Positions 22,186 to 32,496 are shown, numbered from the stretch's first letter. The stretch is DNA of 64,000 nucleotides from Linum tenue (GCA_946122785.1 CAMGYJ010000002.1:55763703-55827702), one strand, 5' to 3'. Made by a program: numbers and translations. The notes: generated by a model from the letters alone, not told the origin.

Positions 22186-23286
22186 TCATTCCATAAGACT
22201 CAGCCCATGAACAAGCTCTTTCTCGGCCTGTTTCTCCTCAACTCCCGGCCCATAGTCTGACCTTGACTCGGCCTGATTCCTCTTCTGCCCGGACTTGATC
22301 ACTGATTCGGCTTCCTTCGGCTGGACCATTTCACACCCTGCGAACTCCTTCTCCCTCGTCAGGCCGCGCCCAAGACCTCTATGGCCCACTTCCATTGACC
22401 TCGGGGTCCTCTCGATCCAAGACCCTGGGCCTAAGAAAGTTTCCATTTGTTGAGATGCTCGTCCAACCCTAGGCAACCAAGGGTTTGCGGAAGGGACATT
22501 CCCGCCGCCAGCACCCTCCTCCGTCTTCTTTCTCCTCGACGCGCCTCCCTCCGAATCCGCCTCCCTGATCTTCTTCGCCGTCGCTCCTACTTGCGAAACC
22601 GGCGGGGTTATCACGCGATTTGGATCCGCGTGAATTGACGGCGCAAGGGGAGTCGCCTTCGAAAGCTTGCCCCACACCATCGTCACCAACGGCGTCGTCG
22701 GCAATCCCCGAACTTCGTGAGCAGACCAGTCTTCTCCGGCCTTCTGCTCCAGCTCCTCCTCCCCCGGCGGCGAACTGCTCCTCTCACAGCGAGGAAGTCG
22801 CCCCACTTCCGACTTCTCCTCCGGTATTCGCTCCTCGTCGATCGTCGTAGAGGCTGGAGCAGATGGCGGTGTCTGCGCGACTCGCGCTGTCGGGGAAGTC
22901 AACTGACGAGTCGGCTCCGCCTCTGCTTCATGTCGACCCTCCTCCTCCGCCGCATCTTCCTTCAGCGATTGCTTCAACTGGTCACGCTTGGAATTCGGTT
23001 GCTCCTCCGCATTGTCTCGTCGGTTGGCATTGGTGCAGGGCTTTGCTAGCACCAAATGGTTTCGCCAGATCGATTCTCCCCGACCCAGCGGAGACCCTCT
23101 TCCAAAGCCCTCGTCGTCGTTCATACCCTGCTCCTTCTTTCTGAACTTCCAGTTATCAATTGGAATCTTCAATAGGATTGGGGTTGTTCCGGGTTTTACC
23201 TCTTCCAATTTCAGCTTCAATGCATACCATTTCAACGCTTGACTCTTCCATCCCGACCGAGGGAATGGTGATCTTGGTAGCTGCAT
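22186..23286 (-). CDS. NA-3 middle frame with W-K-F-R-K motif (unknown protein)
   Basis: 366 codons, highly charged and Pro/Ser/Glu-rich. Near the start it reads WYALKLKLEEVKPGTTP, then PIDNWKFRKKEQG at about residue 45. NA-4 has the counterpart LLPPNWKFRKRRLR (25690-25740), so this block is a shared coding feature of two elements. No zinc knuckle, protease, RT or integrase motif is visible. It overlaps the upstream frame (23156-23812) by about 130 bp in another frame, so the original protein may have been one chain split by a frameshift near 23200-23290. Confidence 0.45.
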   Translation of the reverse strand: MQLPRSPFPRSGWKSQALKWYALKLKLEEVKPGTTPILLKIPIDNWKFRKKEQGMNDDEGFGRGSPLGRGESIWRNHLVLAKPCTNANRRDNAEEQPNSKRDQLKQSLKEDAAEEEGRHEAEAEPTRQLTSPTARVAQTPPSAPASTTIDEERIPEEKSEVGRLPRCERSSSPPGEEELEQKAGEDWSAHEVRGLPTTPLVTMVWGKLSKATPLAPSIHADPNRVITPPVSQVGATAKKIREADSEGGASRRKKTEEGAGGGNVPSANPWLPRVGRASQQMETFLGPGSWIERTPRSMEVGHRGLGRGLTREKEFAGCEMVQPKEAESVIKSGQKRNQAESRSDYGPGVEEKQAEKELVHGLSLME

Positions 23287-23812
23287 CGTCGGTGGCTAGC
23301 GATGCCGGTGGTGGCGTAATCGACTCCAAGATATCCTCTCTTGCTATGGTGGGAACGACAGAGATCGGTGGTGGACCCTCCGCGACGTTGGGTGGCGTGT
23401 TTGCACCTCCGTCCAGGTCGCTCTCCGACTCCCCTATGAATCCGACAGTGGTGGTGGTGACAACCGCTATGGTTGCAGCGGCTGTTGTCTTCGACAGTGG
23501 TGGAGCCACATCTGTCTTCTTTGTTGGCAATTGTACCGTGGAGATTTCAGCCACAGGTGGTGGCGTGGCAGCATGATCTTCTACTTCCTCGACGGAAGCG
23601 AGGGAAAGTCTGGCCGGGAGTTCCGTCGCCGGTGGTGGGGGTGGCTTGTCTCGCCGAGGCGAGGTGAAGAGCCGTTTACACCCCTCCGCCAACAGCCGCC
23701 ACTCCTCTTCCCTCTTTTTAGCATCTTGTATGCTTTTCTCCAAAACGTCCATTATTTCCTCGCAACAAACTATCATGTTGTAGAGTTGTGATGAACTTAG
23801 AGTCGTGACCAT
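23156..23812 (-). CDS. NA-3 upstream frame (coiled-coil-like N-terminus, Pro-rich)
   Basis: 218 codons. The ATG lies one base after the primer binding site. Residues 1-50 are helical and charged (EIMDVLEKSIQDAKKREEEW), followed by a PPPPP/Ala/Thr-rich stretch with no recognised domain. Its position is where gag normally begins, but no gag signature is seen. Confidence 0.45.
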   Translation of the reverse strand: MVTTLSSSQLYNMIVCCEEIMDVLEKSIQDAKKREEEWRLLAEGCKRLFTSPRRDKPPPPPATELPARLSLASVEEVEDHAATPPPVAEISTVQLPTKKTDVAPPLSKTTAAATIAVVTTTTVGFIGESESDLDGGANTPPNVAEGPPPISVVPTIAREDILESITPPPASLATDDAATKITIPSVGMEESSVEMVCIEAEIGRGKTRNNPNPIEDSN

Positions 23813-23813
23813 G

Positions 23814-23825
23814 GCTCTGATACCA
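23814..23825 (-). other. Primer binding site of NA-3
   Basis: TGGTATCAGAGC on the minus strand, followed by CATGG, so the first ATG overlaps the site boundary. Confidence 0.88.
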
Positions 23826-23827
23826 AT

Positions 23828-23967
23828 TGATAGAACCTTTGATTAGGGTTCTATCGGGTCTGGTCGAGAGTAGGTTTCTATCACCAAGTAATTATTTATT
23901 CTAATAATTATCTCTAATATGAATATGGTAATTATAATAGAAACCCGTGGAAAGTAGGTTTCTATCA
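23828..23967 (-). repeat. 5' LTR of NA-3, internally deleted
   Basis: Both LTR ends are intact, but about 270 bp between GGTCGAGA and CACCAAGTAATT are missing. At the join is GTAGGTTTCTAT, a copy of the LTR's own terminal words. Confidence 0.85.
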
Positions 23968-24222
23968 CTTAGTAATCCTATAGGGACTCGGTAACTTAAC
24001 CCTAAAGAAACTACCTTAAATACTTTAATAATTAATACTATTCCTAAACAATAACCAAAACCGACTAACAAATTATTATTAATAATAATGATAATGGGCT
24101 GCCGAATATGATAATGCATCAATCCTCCCCTTCGAAGAACTTCGTCCCGAAGTTCAGGCGATGAGCACGATCCGCAACTAGGCCCATCCGCTTCATTTTG
24201 CACTTCTTCCTTGCCGTGAAAC

Positions 24223-25197
24223 TAGGGCTGGCGGACGGTTTTCCGGTTAGTGGCTAACCGGTCGGTTTTAACGAACCGACCGGTTTTCGGCTAGCCGAAA
24301 AACCGACTCCAATTACAACGGTCGGTTGGCGGTGGGGAAGGGTAGGGGTTCGGCTAGCCGACTAACCGGGGTCGAAAACCGGTGGTTAACCGGCTAACCG
24401 ACCCCTTCCCTTTCTCCAAAACGACCCCGCTTCAATCCTCCTCCCTCAACCCTAAGTCGACTCCTTTGAACCAGAAACGACCCCTTCTCATTTGCTTCCC
24501 CCTCTTTTGCTTTCCTCTGAACCAGAAACGACCCCTTCTCCTCCCTTCTCAAACTCGATTTCATTTTCTTCTCCCTTCTTCGGTTTTGCATGCGATTTCA
24601 TTTTCTTCTCCCTTCTTCTCCCTTCTTCGCCGCTCAACCCTTCCGTCGAGCCCTCCTTGGTCGTCGATTCCGGCATCTTCTTTCCCTCTTTCCTCAAATC
24701 AAACCTCTTCCCCCCTTCTCAACTTGCTCCGTGATTTTCGCCAAACAACGGCCAGGGAGGTTACGATTCGGATCGCGTTTGGCGGCGGCGGCGGCGAGGA
24801 GCAGTCCGCCTCGAGGCGCTGGCGGTTCTCGTCGGGACGCGGTGAGCGCGGGCGCGGCCGAGACGCTGGTGGACAGGCTGCCTGGAAGGAGAGAAGAAGA
24901 AGTTGTTTGTCTGGCGGTGTGAAAGAGTGGAGGAAGGAAGGAGAGAGAAGTGGTCTGGTGGAGAAGATAAGGTGTGAGATGTGTGGTGAATAATTTTTGG
25001 ATTTTTTTTTTATTTAGAAAAGTTAGTTTTCCGGGTGGCCGGCTAACCGGCTAAACCGAAACCGACCGGTCGGTTGGCCGGCTAACCGTGACTACTCTCA
25101 CGGTCGGTGGTCGGCAGGTATGCAGGGTGGCTCGGTTTAATCGATAACCGGGTTTTCAGTTTTCGGTTAAACCGAAACCGACCGACTGCCACCCCTA
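24223..25197. mobile_element. Non-autonomous hAT element (hAT-a)
   Basis: 975 bp with a perfect 8-bp duplication CGTGAAAC (24215-24222, 25198-25205). The ends TAGGGCTGGCGG and the reverse complement of CTGCCACCCCTA form a short inverted repeat. Both subterminal zones are packed with CGGTTAGCCG / CCGACCGGT-type words. The interior is GC-rich with a Pro/Ser-rich open frame (24382-24993), which shows no transposase and no recognised domain. It is inserted in NA-4. Confidence 0.85.
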
Positions 25198-25859
25198 CGT
25201 GAAACATAGCTCACCATGACCTCTAACAGAAGCACCTCCCTCCTTCTCAGTTCTCACAATCAACTATGAAGATAGGCAGCAGCATCCGTACGAGCATGAC
25301 ATAGGCGGCCAAGGGAATAATCCCCACTCCTGTTCACACGTCTTCACTTGGGAAAGCTTTGGAATTAGTGGGGCAATATTCTTATCAATGCCCACATACA
25401 CCTTCCAACATAGATTAGTTGCATACGAACTGAACTTCGCGCTCCGTCGTAAGGCCTCCTGCCCAAAATTGAATTCGCAGCTTAACCCGCCAGCTGCTGA
25501 TTGTTTCTTCCTTGTCTTCTTCCAGTAGCTCAATTTCCGTCCTCCACGTTCTTGTTCTCATCTCCCGAAACTCGCACCGACCCTCCTAATCCCCGCCAGC
25601 TGGGTGTTTCTTTTTTCTTAGCATTTACCATCTCCTCTCGGGCTTCAACGGCGAGAACCAAAGGTGGAAGCACTCCAATAGAAACCCGCAATCTTCTCTT
25701 CCGAAATTTCCAATTCGGTGGAAGTAGCAGCTTAAACGGATCGGCATACGTACCAGCGATAGTAGTTGCCGCATCGAACGCGATAGACGGCGTTACCTGC
25801 AAGTTTATCGACGACTTCTGCGTTTTGGAACCGGGTAGCTTCTTGGCTGCAGCAGCGTC
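25198..25859 (-). pseudogene. NA-4 coding remnant with W-K-F-R-K block
   Basis: Continues the protease frame of 30578-31336 across the Cop-D insertion: the frames join without a stop into the frame ending at 25530. It contains YADPFKLLLPPNWKFRKRRL, parallel to NA-3. A second minus frame (25533-25264, 89 codons) follows. Neither has a recognised domain. Confidence 0.5.
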
Positions 25860-26338
25860 TGTTGGGAATGAATAGCTTTGAAAGCTATATTGAATTAATT
25901 ATCCAGTATTCTTTCTAGATACAAAAATAAGAAGGATAATTAATAACAAGAATATTATGGAGATAATTAGTATAAATTATCTTAATATAATATATCTTAA
26001 TTATGGGAGTAATTATCTTCCTAATTAAAATATGACTTATTCCCAAAGAAAGAGGGAATATTCTGGGTTTTCTGCTCCTATAAATAGGAGACGCCACAGG
26101 CCCTCTAAACACACCTCAGAGAGCAGAAACACGAGATAGAGAGTGAGTTCATAGAGCTCCGGTTTTCGCACAAATCCGATGAGCAATAAATTTAGAGTGG
26201 CTGTTTTATCCTGGAGGCGACCGGCTGATAGTCTGCCGTGCGCAACGAAGGCAGTGCCGCGAACGTCTTAAAGAGAGCGACCTAGTCCGCGACTCAGCCA
26301 GATCGGTAACCCTGATTTTTCCTGTTCGATTTCTAACA
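25860..26338 (+). repeat. 5' LTR of Cop-D
   Basis: 479 bp, three differences from 30099-30577. A TATAAATAGGAG promoter-like word at 26080-26091 is a plausible TATA region. No standard initiator-Met primer site directly follows; the next bases are ATTTTAAGACGCTC. Confidence 0.92.
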
Positions 26339-26339
26339 A

Positions 26340-29300
26340 TTTTAAGACGCTCGGTTGCTGTCATGTCTATCGAACAGGTTGATTATCGCATCTGGTTCCA
26401 ATCGGTCGTAAGTACTTGGGATATGGTATCGCAACAAATCAGTAAGACTTCTGAGGGGTATTAACTTCGGCGAACGACGATATTATTATTGTTGTATTTA
26501 TTCTGTTGATCGGAGGAGTAAAGAAGCAGCGTCGGCACCATTGTCGTCGCACAGCTGCTCAAGCATCACTGTGAAGGGGCTTACTTGAACCAGAGACGCG
26601 AGAATTGGGCGATGAAATTAAAACGAATAATAGAAGCCGTGGTTTCTTCGATCTCGCCGGCAAGAAGGAAGAACGATGACCTGTTAGCGGGCCGGATTGC
26701 TGCTGCGGAATTGATGCATGTATATGTCGACATTGAGGTATATTACCTCGATGATTAGAGTATAATTAGAATACATGTTGTGGAATAGAATGGTTTTGTT
26801 TGAATGCGTGCATATATGTGAAGAATATATGGGAATAGAATGGGTTTATTTCCCATAATAACGATATTATAAGAAGTACTATTATCAGTACTACACGAAC
26901 CACTTAGGTTGCTGTGAAACATTAAAGTTTCAAGAATGAGAGCAGCAAGCTGAACCAGATCCACACCAAATAGAATGGTACCCCTCGTGGTAACCATAAG
27001 ATTGCCACTCAATCCTCTAAGAATGACGCTATGTTTCTCAATTAAATTTGAGAAAAACTAGGTCATATGACACGAAAGTGTTAGAACAAGTTTAACATAG
27101 TATTGCGTTAACTTGATTAAATAAGAGGATTTGGTAATAATAATCGCTTAGGTGATGATAGAGGTTAGCCTTAATGGTAACTCTGAAGAATGGTTGTTGG
27201 AAACTGCCGCCTCAAGGCATGTGTGTGATAAACGAGCTAAGCTCAATCATACATAATTGAGGCGTATTGAAGGAGAAAATGTTGTTGGGCAAGACCCTCA
27301 CCACTATTGATGTTGGTTATGGGAAAGTGGAAAAGAACCATACCTCTAGAAAGTCATTGACTATCCTAGATGTAAGGAATGACTAAGTAGATAAGATTAA
27401 TTCTTCCAAGTGTGTTTGTGTGAAGAATTAAAATATCTTATATCGCATTCCCATATTATTATTGGATGCTTGAGAAAAATATGAATTTTCTATATCCAAG
27501 CTAAATGACCCATAATATGTGATTAGAGAATCAGAATAAATAGATCTGATTTATTTTGATATGGGTAAACTTGATGGAAAAGACAATAAATGATTTATTG
27601 CTCTTTAGAGTGCTCTGGTTGTCTAACTAGTTATTAGAAATAGTTTGAAATGCCTAGTTGCATTATGATTGCACTGATTATTCGATATGTGGCATGCATG
27701 TGGTAGCATTAGAGAATCAGTGACATGATAACTAGAAGAGCATATGAGTGTGTAAGTTATTGTAAAACACATAAGCCTATGAAATGAAATACTCATTAGT
27801 TTGTGAAAACCATTGATGCCAATAGAATCCATTTATATTAAGAAATAGTGGGGGTGATATCCTGCCTACTATTAGAGATAATGGATAACTAGTGGGGGTG
27901 ATGAATCTGAGTATGAACTCAGAAGAGACAAATGAACCATAAATCACGAAAGGATTTTGGTTATGAATTTGTTATTTACACCCTAAGAAAGAAAGATCCT
28001 ACAAGTCTGCTAGAAGTTCGAACTTCCATAAAGATGCAGAATTGCGGGAGAATCCATTATTAACGAAATGGAATTATTGGAGTCTAATAAGACTTAAAAT
28101 CTTGTAGAGTTACCTCTTGGTTGAAAAGCCTTGGGCAATATATCGATAGAATCGAACAAGATTTGACATCTTTGAGAATTACCTCTTGACAATGAAGTCA
28201 TGGGTAATAAATGGATTCTTAAAAGAAAAGTGAAACCTATTGGTTTAGTTTATGAGTATAAGGATCGCCTAATAGCTAATGCTTTAAGCGAAAAGGAAAA
28301 ATTGTAAATTTTCTTGTTATCTATTCACCATATGTAGAATAACATCCAGGTATGTTCTGATTGCTAGTGTTGTGCGTCAGATGGATTGTTAAACATGTTT
28401 CTGTGAATGGTGATTTAGATAGGAAAATCTACATGGGACAACCTATAGGGTTGTTATTCCTGAACATGCTTAAGGAGTCTATAGTTAGACAAATCATTGT
28501 AAGATTTGAAATAGACTCTAAGACGATGACATGAATAAACTGGTTCTCTCTCATGGTTTTAAAAGTCAAAGTGACAAGTGCATTTAGTACAAATTTGAGA
28601 ATGACACTTGCATTATGAATGACACGTCGATCTTTGGTACAAAGTCTCGTGATGTCAATATTGAAAACCATGATGGTTGAGAATTTTGAATGTAAAAAGA
28701 TCTGGATGAAGCAAGTGTTATGCTCGGAGATCTAGATTACTAGGACAATGAAAGAGATTTCATCTAGATCAGTTTAACTAAACAGTTAGATCTAGAGGAA
28801 ATACGAGTTCTACACCTGCATAAATGTTTGATGGTGCTAGTATAATTTTTAAGAGCACCAAAGACGGTGTAAGAAAGTAAGAACATACTAGCATCGACAG
28901 TCTGCGAGAGGCAGCTGATAAACATGAGACCCGACATAGTGGGGGTGCTTGGCAGGCTTACTGATTGTCCTAGTATGAAGCATTGAAATGCTATTGAAAG
29001 GGGTCATGAGACACCTTAAAAGAACAGAAAAACCTTGGTATTTGTTATCAAAGGTTTTGCTGTATTGGTAGGGTATAGTGATGCGGATTAGAATACCCTA
29101 TAGAGGACTCAAAGACAACAAGAGGATGTGTTTTAAACATCGATAGAGAAGTTGTGTCTTGGAAGTCTAAGAAAAGGAAGTAAACGATCTTGGCTCAATC
29201 AACTATAGAATCAGATATGATAGAACTAGCAATGGCTAGTAAAGAAGAAAGTTGATTGAGAGGGTCATTACTAGAGATTCCCTTATGGGAAAGACCGTAT

Positions 29301-30085
29301 CCGCCGGTATTGATCCATTGCGATAGCAATTGCTAAATAGAACCGTAACAAATGGTGAGAGGCGACAAGTTCGTCATGAGAACAGTACTGGAAGAGAGAG
29401 TCCCTAACTGTTGGAGCAGTAAGGGTGGATCACTTAAAAGAGAATCTAGTTTATTCTTTGACGAAAGGAAGAACTTGAGATTATAAAAGAATCTAGTTGG
29501 TCCTTTGACGAAAGGACTAGCTAGAGAGAAAGTCCAAAATACCACGAAGGGTATGAGACTTATGCCTACCAAACCATGGATTACAAGTGATGGTAACCCG
29601 ACCCGATAGACTGGAGATCCCAAGAAACGGGTTCAATGGGTAATAACAAGTCATGAGTAATATTGAGAAAAGTTCATGCATAGTGAAGCATGAATCCCAA
29701 AGCCTTGGAGGTTGAGTTAAAACTCTTAATGAGATCTATACTCTATGTGGAGTGAAGTACTTTACTTTGGGGGTACTTCTGATAGACTCACCTATGTGAA
29801 TGTGGGAGTGGGGCCGCTCTCTATGGAACTTTGGAGGCACAAAGTTGCTAGAGCGTTCACTAAACCGGGATAACGTGCATGGCCATAAACGCACGGCCTA
29901 TGAGAGAATATCACTCAATGAAAAGATCCGGTGTGCTACATTGTCTGAGATAGGGTTCAAGACTAAGAGTCACCCTTATGAAATCGGAACTGTAACCACT
30001 ACGCTAAGGTTCAAATCTTCGCGATACCTTAGCTTATGCCCGATCTTATGGATCTGTTAATGCTCAGAGATAGTTTCAAAACTAT
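26340..30085 (+). pseudogene. Cop-D gag-pol relic
   Basis: Recognisable only by fragments interrupted by many stops: gag-like near 26560-26650; protease-like at 27190-27240, with ET-A-A where D-S-G-A is usual; RT-like W-I-L-K-R-K-V-K-P and YMGQPIGLL/DKCI segments at 28200-28620; RNase H-like Y-S-D-A-D then W-K-S-K-K near 29070-29230. Little integrase signal was found between protease and RT, and that part may be deleted. Confidence 0.7.
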
Positions 30086-30098
30086 TCAAGTGGGGGAT

Positions 30099-30577
30099 TG
30101 TTGGGAATGAATAGCTTTGAAAGCTATATTGAATTAATTATCCAGTATTCTTTCTAGATACAAAAATAAGAAGGATAATTAATAACAAGAATATTATGGA
30201 GATAATTAGTATAAATTATCTTAATATAATATATCTTAATTATGGGAGTAATTATCTTCCTAATTAAAATATGACTTATTCCCAAAGAAAGAGGGAATAT
30301 TCTGGGTTTTCTGCTCCTATAAATAGGAGACGCCCCAGGCCCTCTAAACACACCTCAGAGAGCAGAAACACGAGATAAAGAGTGAGTTCATAGAGCTCCG
30401 GTTTTCGCACAAATCCGATGAGCAATAAATTTAGAGTTGCTGTTTTATCCTGGAGGCGACCGGCTGATAGTCTGCCGTGCGCAACGAAGGCAGTGCCGCG
30501 AACGTCTTAAAGAGAGCGACCTAGTCCGCGACTCAGCCAGATCGGTAACCCTGATTTTTCCTGTTCGATTTCTAACA
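30099..30577 (+). repeat. 3' LTR of Cop-D
   Basis: 479 bp, partner of 25860-26338. Confidence 0.92.
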
Positions 30578-32187
30578 GCTTCCTGTTGCTTGGACCGGAG
30601 CAGCGTCGGAACAGGAGGTGCAACAACCTCCTTCTCTTGGACCATAACGGTGGCAGAGACAACAGCTGGCAACTTGGACATCGATGGCGACTTTGTAGTT
30701 AGGGATGGCATCCCGTCGTTTCTACCTTCTCTTCCTCCGGTAGCAGCGGATCCCAACTTCGGCGGCAGCAGCTGAGACATCGCCTTGTCGTCCTTCTTCT
30801 CAACGAGGCGAGGACCCGGGGCTAGGGTTAGCTCCTCAATTAGGTCCAGCTTCGTAGCAGCAGCGACGGTAGCAGACTTGTGAGGCGGCGGCGTGACGAG
30901 CTTTACTGCGATCGGGGCAGCCGGGTCCTCGACCGTGTTCGTGGCCTCGATCGCCCTTGCTTCCATGTTAAACCCTTGCAAGTCAACCCAGCGTCTCGGT
31001 TTTCTGAAACGTATCGTGCGCTGTTCCCAATCGACATACGTCGGTCCAAGTTGATTCAGCCATTGAACGCCTAAGAGCACGTCCTGTCCTTTGATCGGCA
31101 GCTCATACAAGTCTACGGCGTTGGGGGTTTCTCCTTGGATGGTGAGGTCTACGGCTTTGTAGCAACGCTCGCAGTCGAGGGACTCTCCATTGGTGACCTT
31201 GACCCGAAACGGTGGAATCGGTGTGGCTGTCAAGGACCTGGCTCTGGCGACCTCGGCACTCACAAAATTGTGAGAAGAGAAGACGTCAACAAGGGCGATG
31301 ACGTTCTCGTCCATGAGCTGAGCTGAGAATTGTAGTTAGGGATGGCAAAAATATCCGTAACCGTGGATATCCACCCGAATCCGACCTAATCGGGTAGGGT
31401 AAAACCCGAACCCGAAGGACTTTTAGTGGGTACGGGTAAAACCCGAACCCGAATATTGCGGGTAATGGGTGGGCATGGTTTTCTCACTATCCAACCCGAA
31501 CCCGCCCGATTATACACATGCATATGTATTTTGTCTAGAAATAATCAATATTTTTCTCTAACATACTTTATATTTAGCATATAAATATCATTCTTTTATG
31601 AAATTGTGTTGTTTTAATTAATTTTCTTCATTTTAGTGAATTATTGTCGTACTTTTCGTCTTACGTAACGTGAGAATACGTGTAAATATTAACGTATTGG
31701 TTGGAGTTATAAAGAAAAAATATTATCCATGGATAACCGTGGATACCCGAAACCCGAACGGGTATGGGCATGGTTTGGATTTCCTACCTGTTTCTTATGT
31801 GGGTATGAGCATGGGTAAAACCCGAACTACTTTGGGTAGGGTAACGGATATGCACTATCCGTCCCCGACCCATTGCCATCCCTAATTGTAGTGTGGCGGA
31901 ATTGGTGATCCCTGTTAGTGCGCATAATGGGATCTTCGCGTCACACAGCTCGTCGAGCGGTTCCAGCGGTGGCACGCATCTTCTCGCACCCCGTTCAGCA
32001 ACTTCGGTGGCAGCAGCAAGTGAGGTCGTGACCTCCAGCGGTGCATGGCGAACGTCCAGGGACGTTGGCCTCGTGAATTTTGGCGGCGGTGTAGTTGCTC
32101 GCGGGACCTCTTCCCAACGTTGGTGGTTGAACGTTGGCGATACCTGCCCTGGGAGCTGCAGCAGCGAGCTCGGTTCTCTCGAACCAG
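30578..32187 (-). pseudogene. NA-4 retropepsin-like polyprotein, interrupted
   Basis: Reads from just inside the primer site. The upstream part (32187-31885) and downstream part (31336-30578) join in frame once hAT-b and one copy of its 8-bp duplication are ignored. The protease block is LVDVFSSHNFVSAEVA, then NGESL, LPIKGQDVLLGVQWLNQLGP and DWEQRTIRF. The usual active site D-S-G is D-V-F here, so catalysis is unlikely. Downstream is a Pro/Ala/Val-rich tail that continues at 25859 beyond Cop-D. A normal gag is missing between primer site and protease. Confidence 0.75.
31337..31884. mobile_element. Non-autonomous hAT element (hAT-b)
   Basis: 548 bp with a perfect 8-bp duplication ATTGTAGT (31329-31336, 31885-31892). 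The ends TAGGGATGGCAA and TTGCCATCCCTA are inverted. The subterminal zones repeat ACCCGAA/GGGTA-type words; the interior is AT-rich and noncoding. Confidence 0.9.
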
Positions 32188-32199
32188 GCTCTGATACCA
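32188..32199 (-). other. Primer binding site of NA-4
   Basis: TGGTATCAGAGC on the minus strand, two bases from the 5' LTR. Confidence 0.88.
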
Positions 32200-32201
32200 A
32201 T

Positions 32202-32496
32202 TGATTCATTGATGGATCAAGCATCGCAGCACAAGAACGATAAATAAACTAAAACTACTAGATTAAGGCTTTTCTTCTTCATTGACTGCCTAAAACGTAG
32301 AAACAAAGTACATATTTATAGTATAACCGGGAAAGCTAATGACTTACTAATCCTATAGGGACTCGGTAACTTAACCCTAAAGAAATTACCTTAAATACTT
32401 TAATAATTAATACTATTCCTAAACAATAACCAAAACCGACTAACAAATTATTATTAATAATAATGATAATGGGCGGCCGAATATGATAATGCATCA
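32202..32496 (-). repeat. 5' LTR of NA-4
   Basis: 295 bp. The + strand reads TGATTCATTG to AATGCATCA. About 0.17 kb is shared with 23968-24121 with two mismatches seen. Confidence 0.88.

Larger units (their letters stand above)
21310..23967 (-). mobile_element. Non-autonomous LTR retrotransposon NA-3
   Basis: LTR ends are TGATAGAACC...TTTCTATCA. The 3' LTR is 406 bp (21310-21715); the 5' LTR is cut down to 140 bp (23828-23967). The primer site TGGTATCAGAGC is at 23814-23825, two bases from the LTR. The target duplication is CTTAC (21305-21309) against CTTAG (23968-23972); the empty site CTTAC is seen in the NA-4 5' LTR. It encodes frames without gag, RT or integrase. Confidence 0.85.
21293..24121 (-). 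repeat. 3' LTR of NA-4, truncated and split by NA-3
   Basis: GAAACCTAATGACTTAC (21293-21309) and the part from 23968 to GCATCA (24121) join to match 32328-32496. The uninterrupted site in the other LTR is GACTTACTAATCC near 32340. The left portion of this LTR is missing. Confidence 0.85.
25860..30577 (+). mobile_element. Copia-type LTR element with decayed interior (Cop-D)
   Basis: 479-bp LTRs (TGTTGGG...TAACA) differ at only three positions. The polypurine tract AAGTGGGGGAT precedes the 3' LTR. Flanks are GCGTC (25855-25859) and GCTTC (30578-30582), a 5-bp duplication with one mismatch. The 3.76-kb interior has no long frame but shows relics in order: gag (LNQRRENWAMKLKRIIEA near 26590), protease (ETAASRHVC near 27200), RT and RNase H. 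It is inserted in NA-4, whose frame is continuous when the element is ignored. Confidence 0.88.
21293..32496 (-). mobile_element. Non-autonomous LTR retrotransposon NA-4, interrupted by four insertions
   Basis: The 5' LTR is 32202-32496 (295 bp, TG...CA), with primer site TGGTATCAGAGC at 32188-32199. The 3' LTR survives as 21293-21309 plus 23968-24121, its left half replaced by the truncated Athila-like element. After removing NA-3, hAT-a, Cop-D and hAT-b only about 1.8 kb of internal sequence remains. It encodes a degenerate retropepsin and an unrecognised C-terminal part; no RT, integrase or gag is seen. Superfamily is uncertain: the protease resembles Ty3/gypsy retropepsins (N-F-V-S, L-P-I-x-G-x-D-V, LGVQWL). 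Confidence 0.8.

Noticed and set aside
22447..23242. Plus-strand open frames across NA-3
   Set aside because: They are antisense shadows of the minus-strand element frames, in GC-rich DNA where long chance frames are common.
30437..30775. 112-codon plus-strand frame spanning the Cop-D LTR and NA-4
   Set aside because: It crosses an insertion junction, so it cannot be an old gene; it is antisense to the NA-4 frame.
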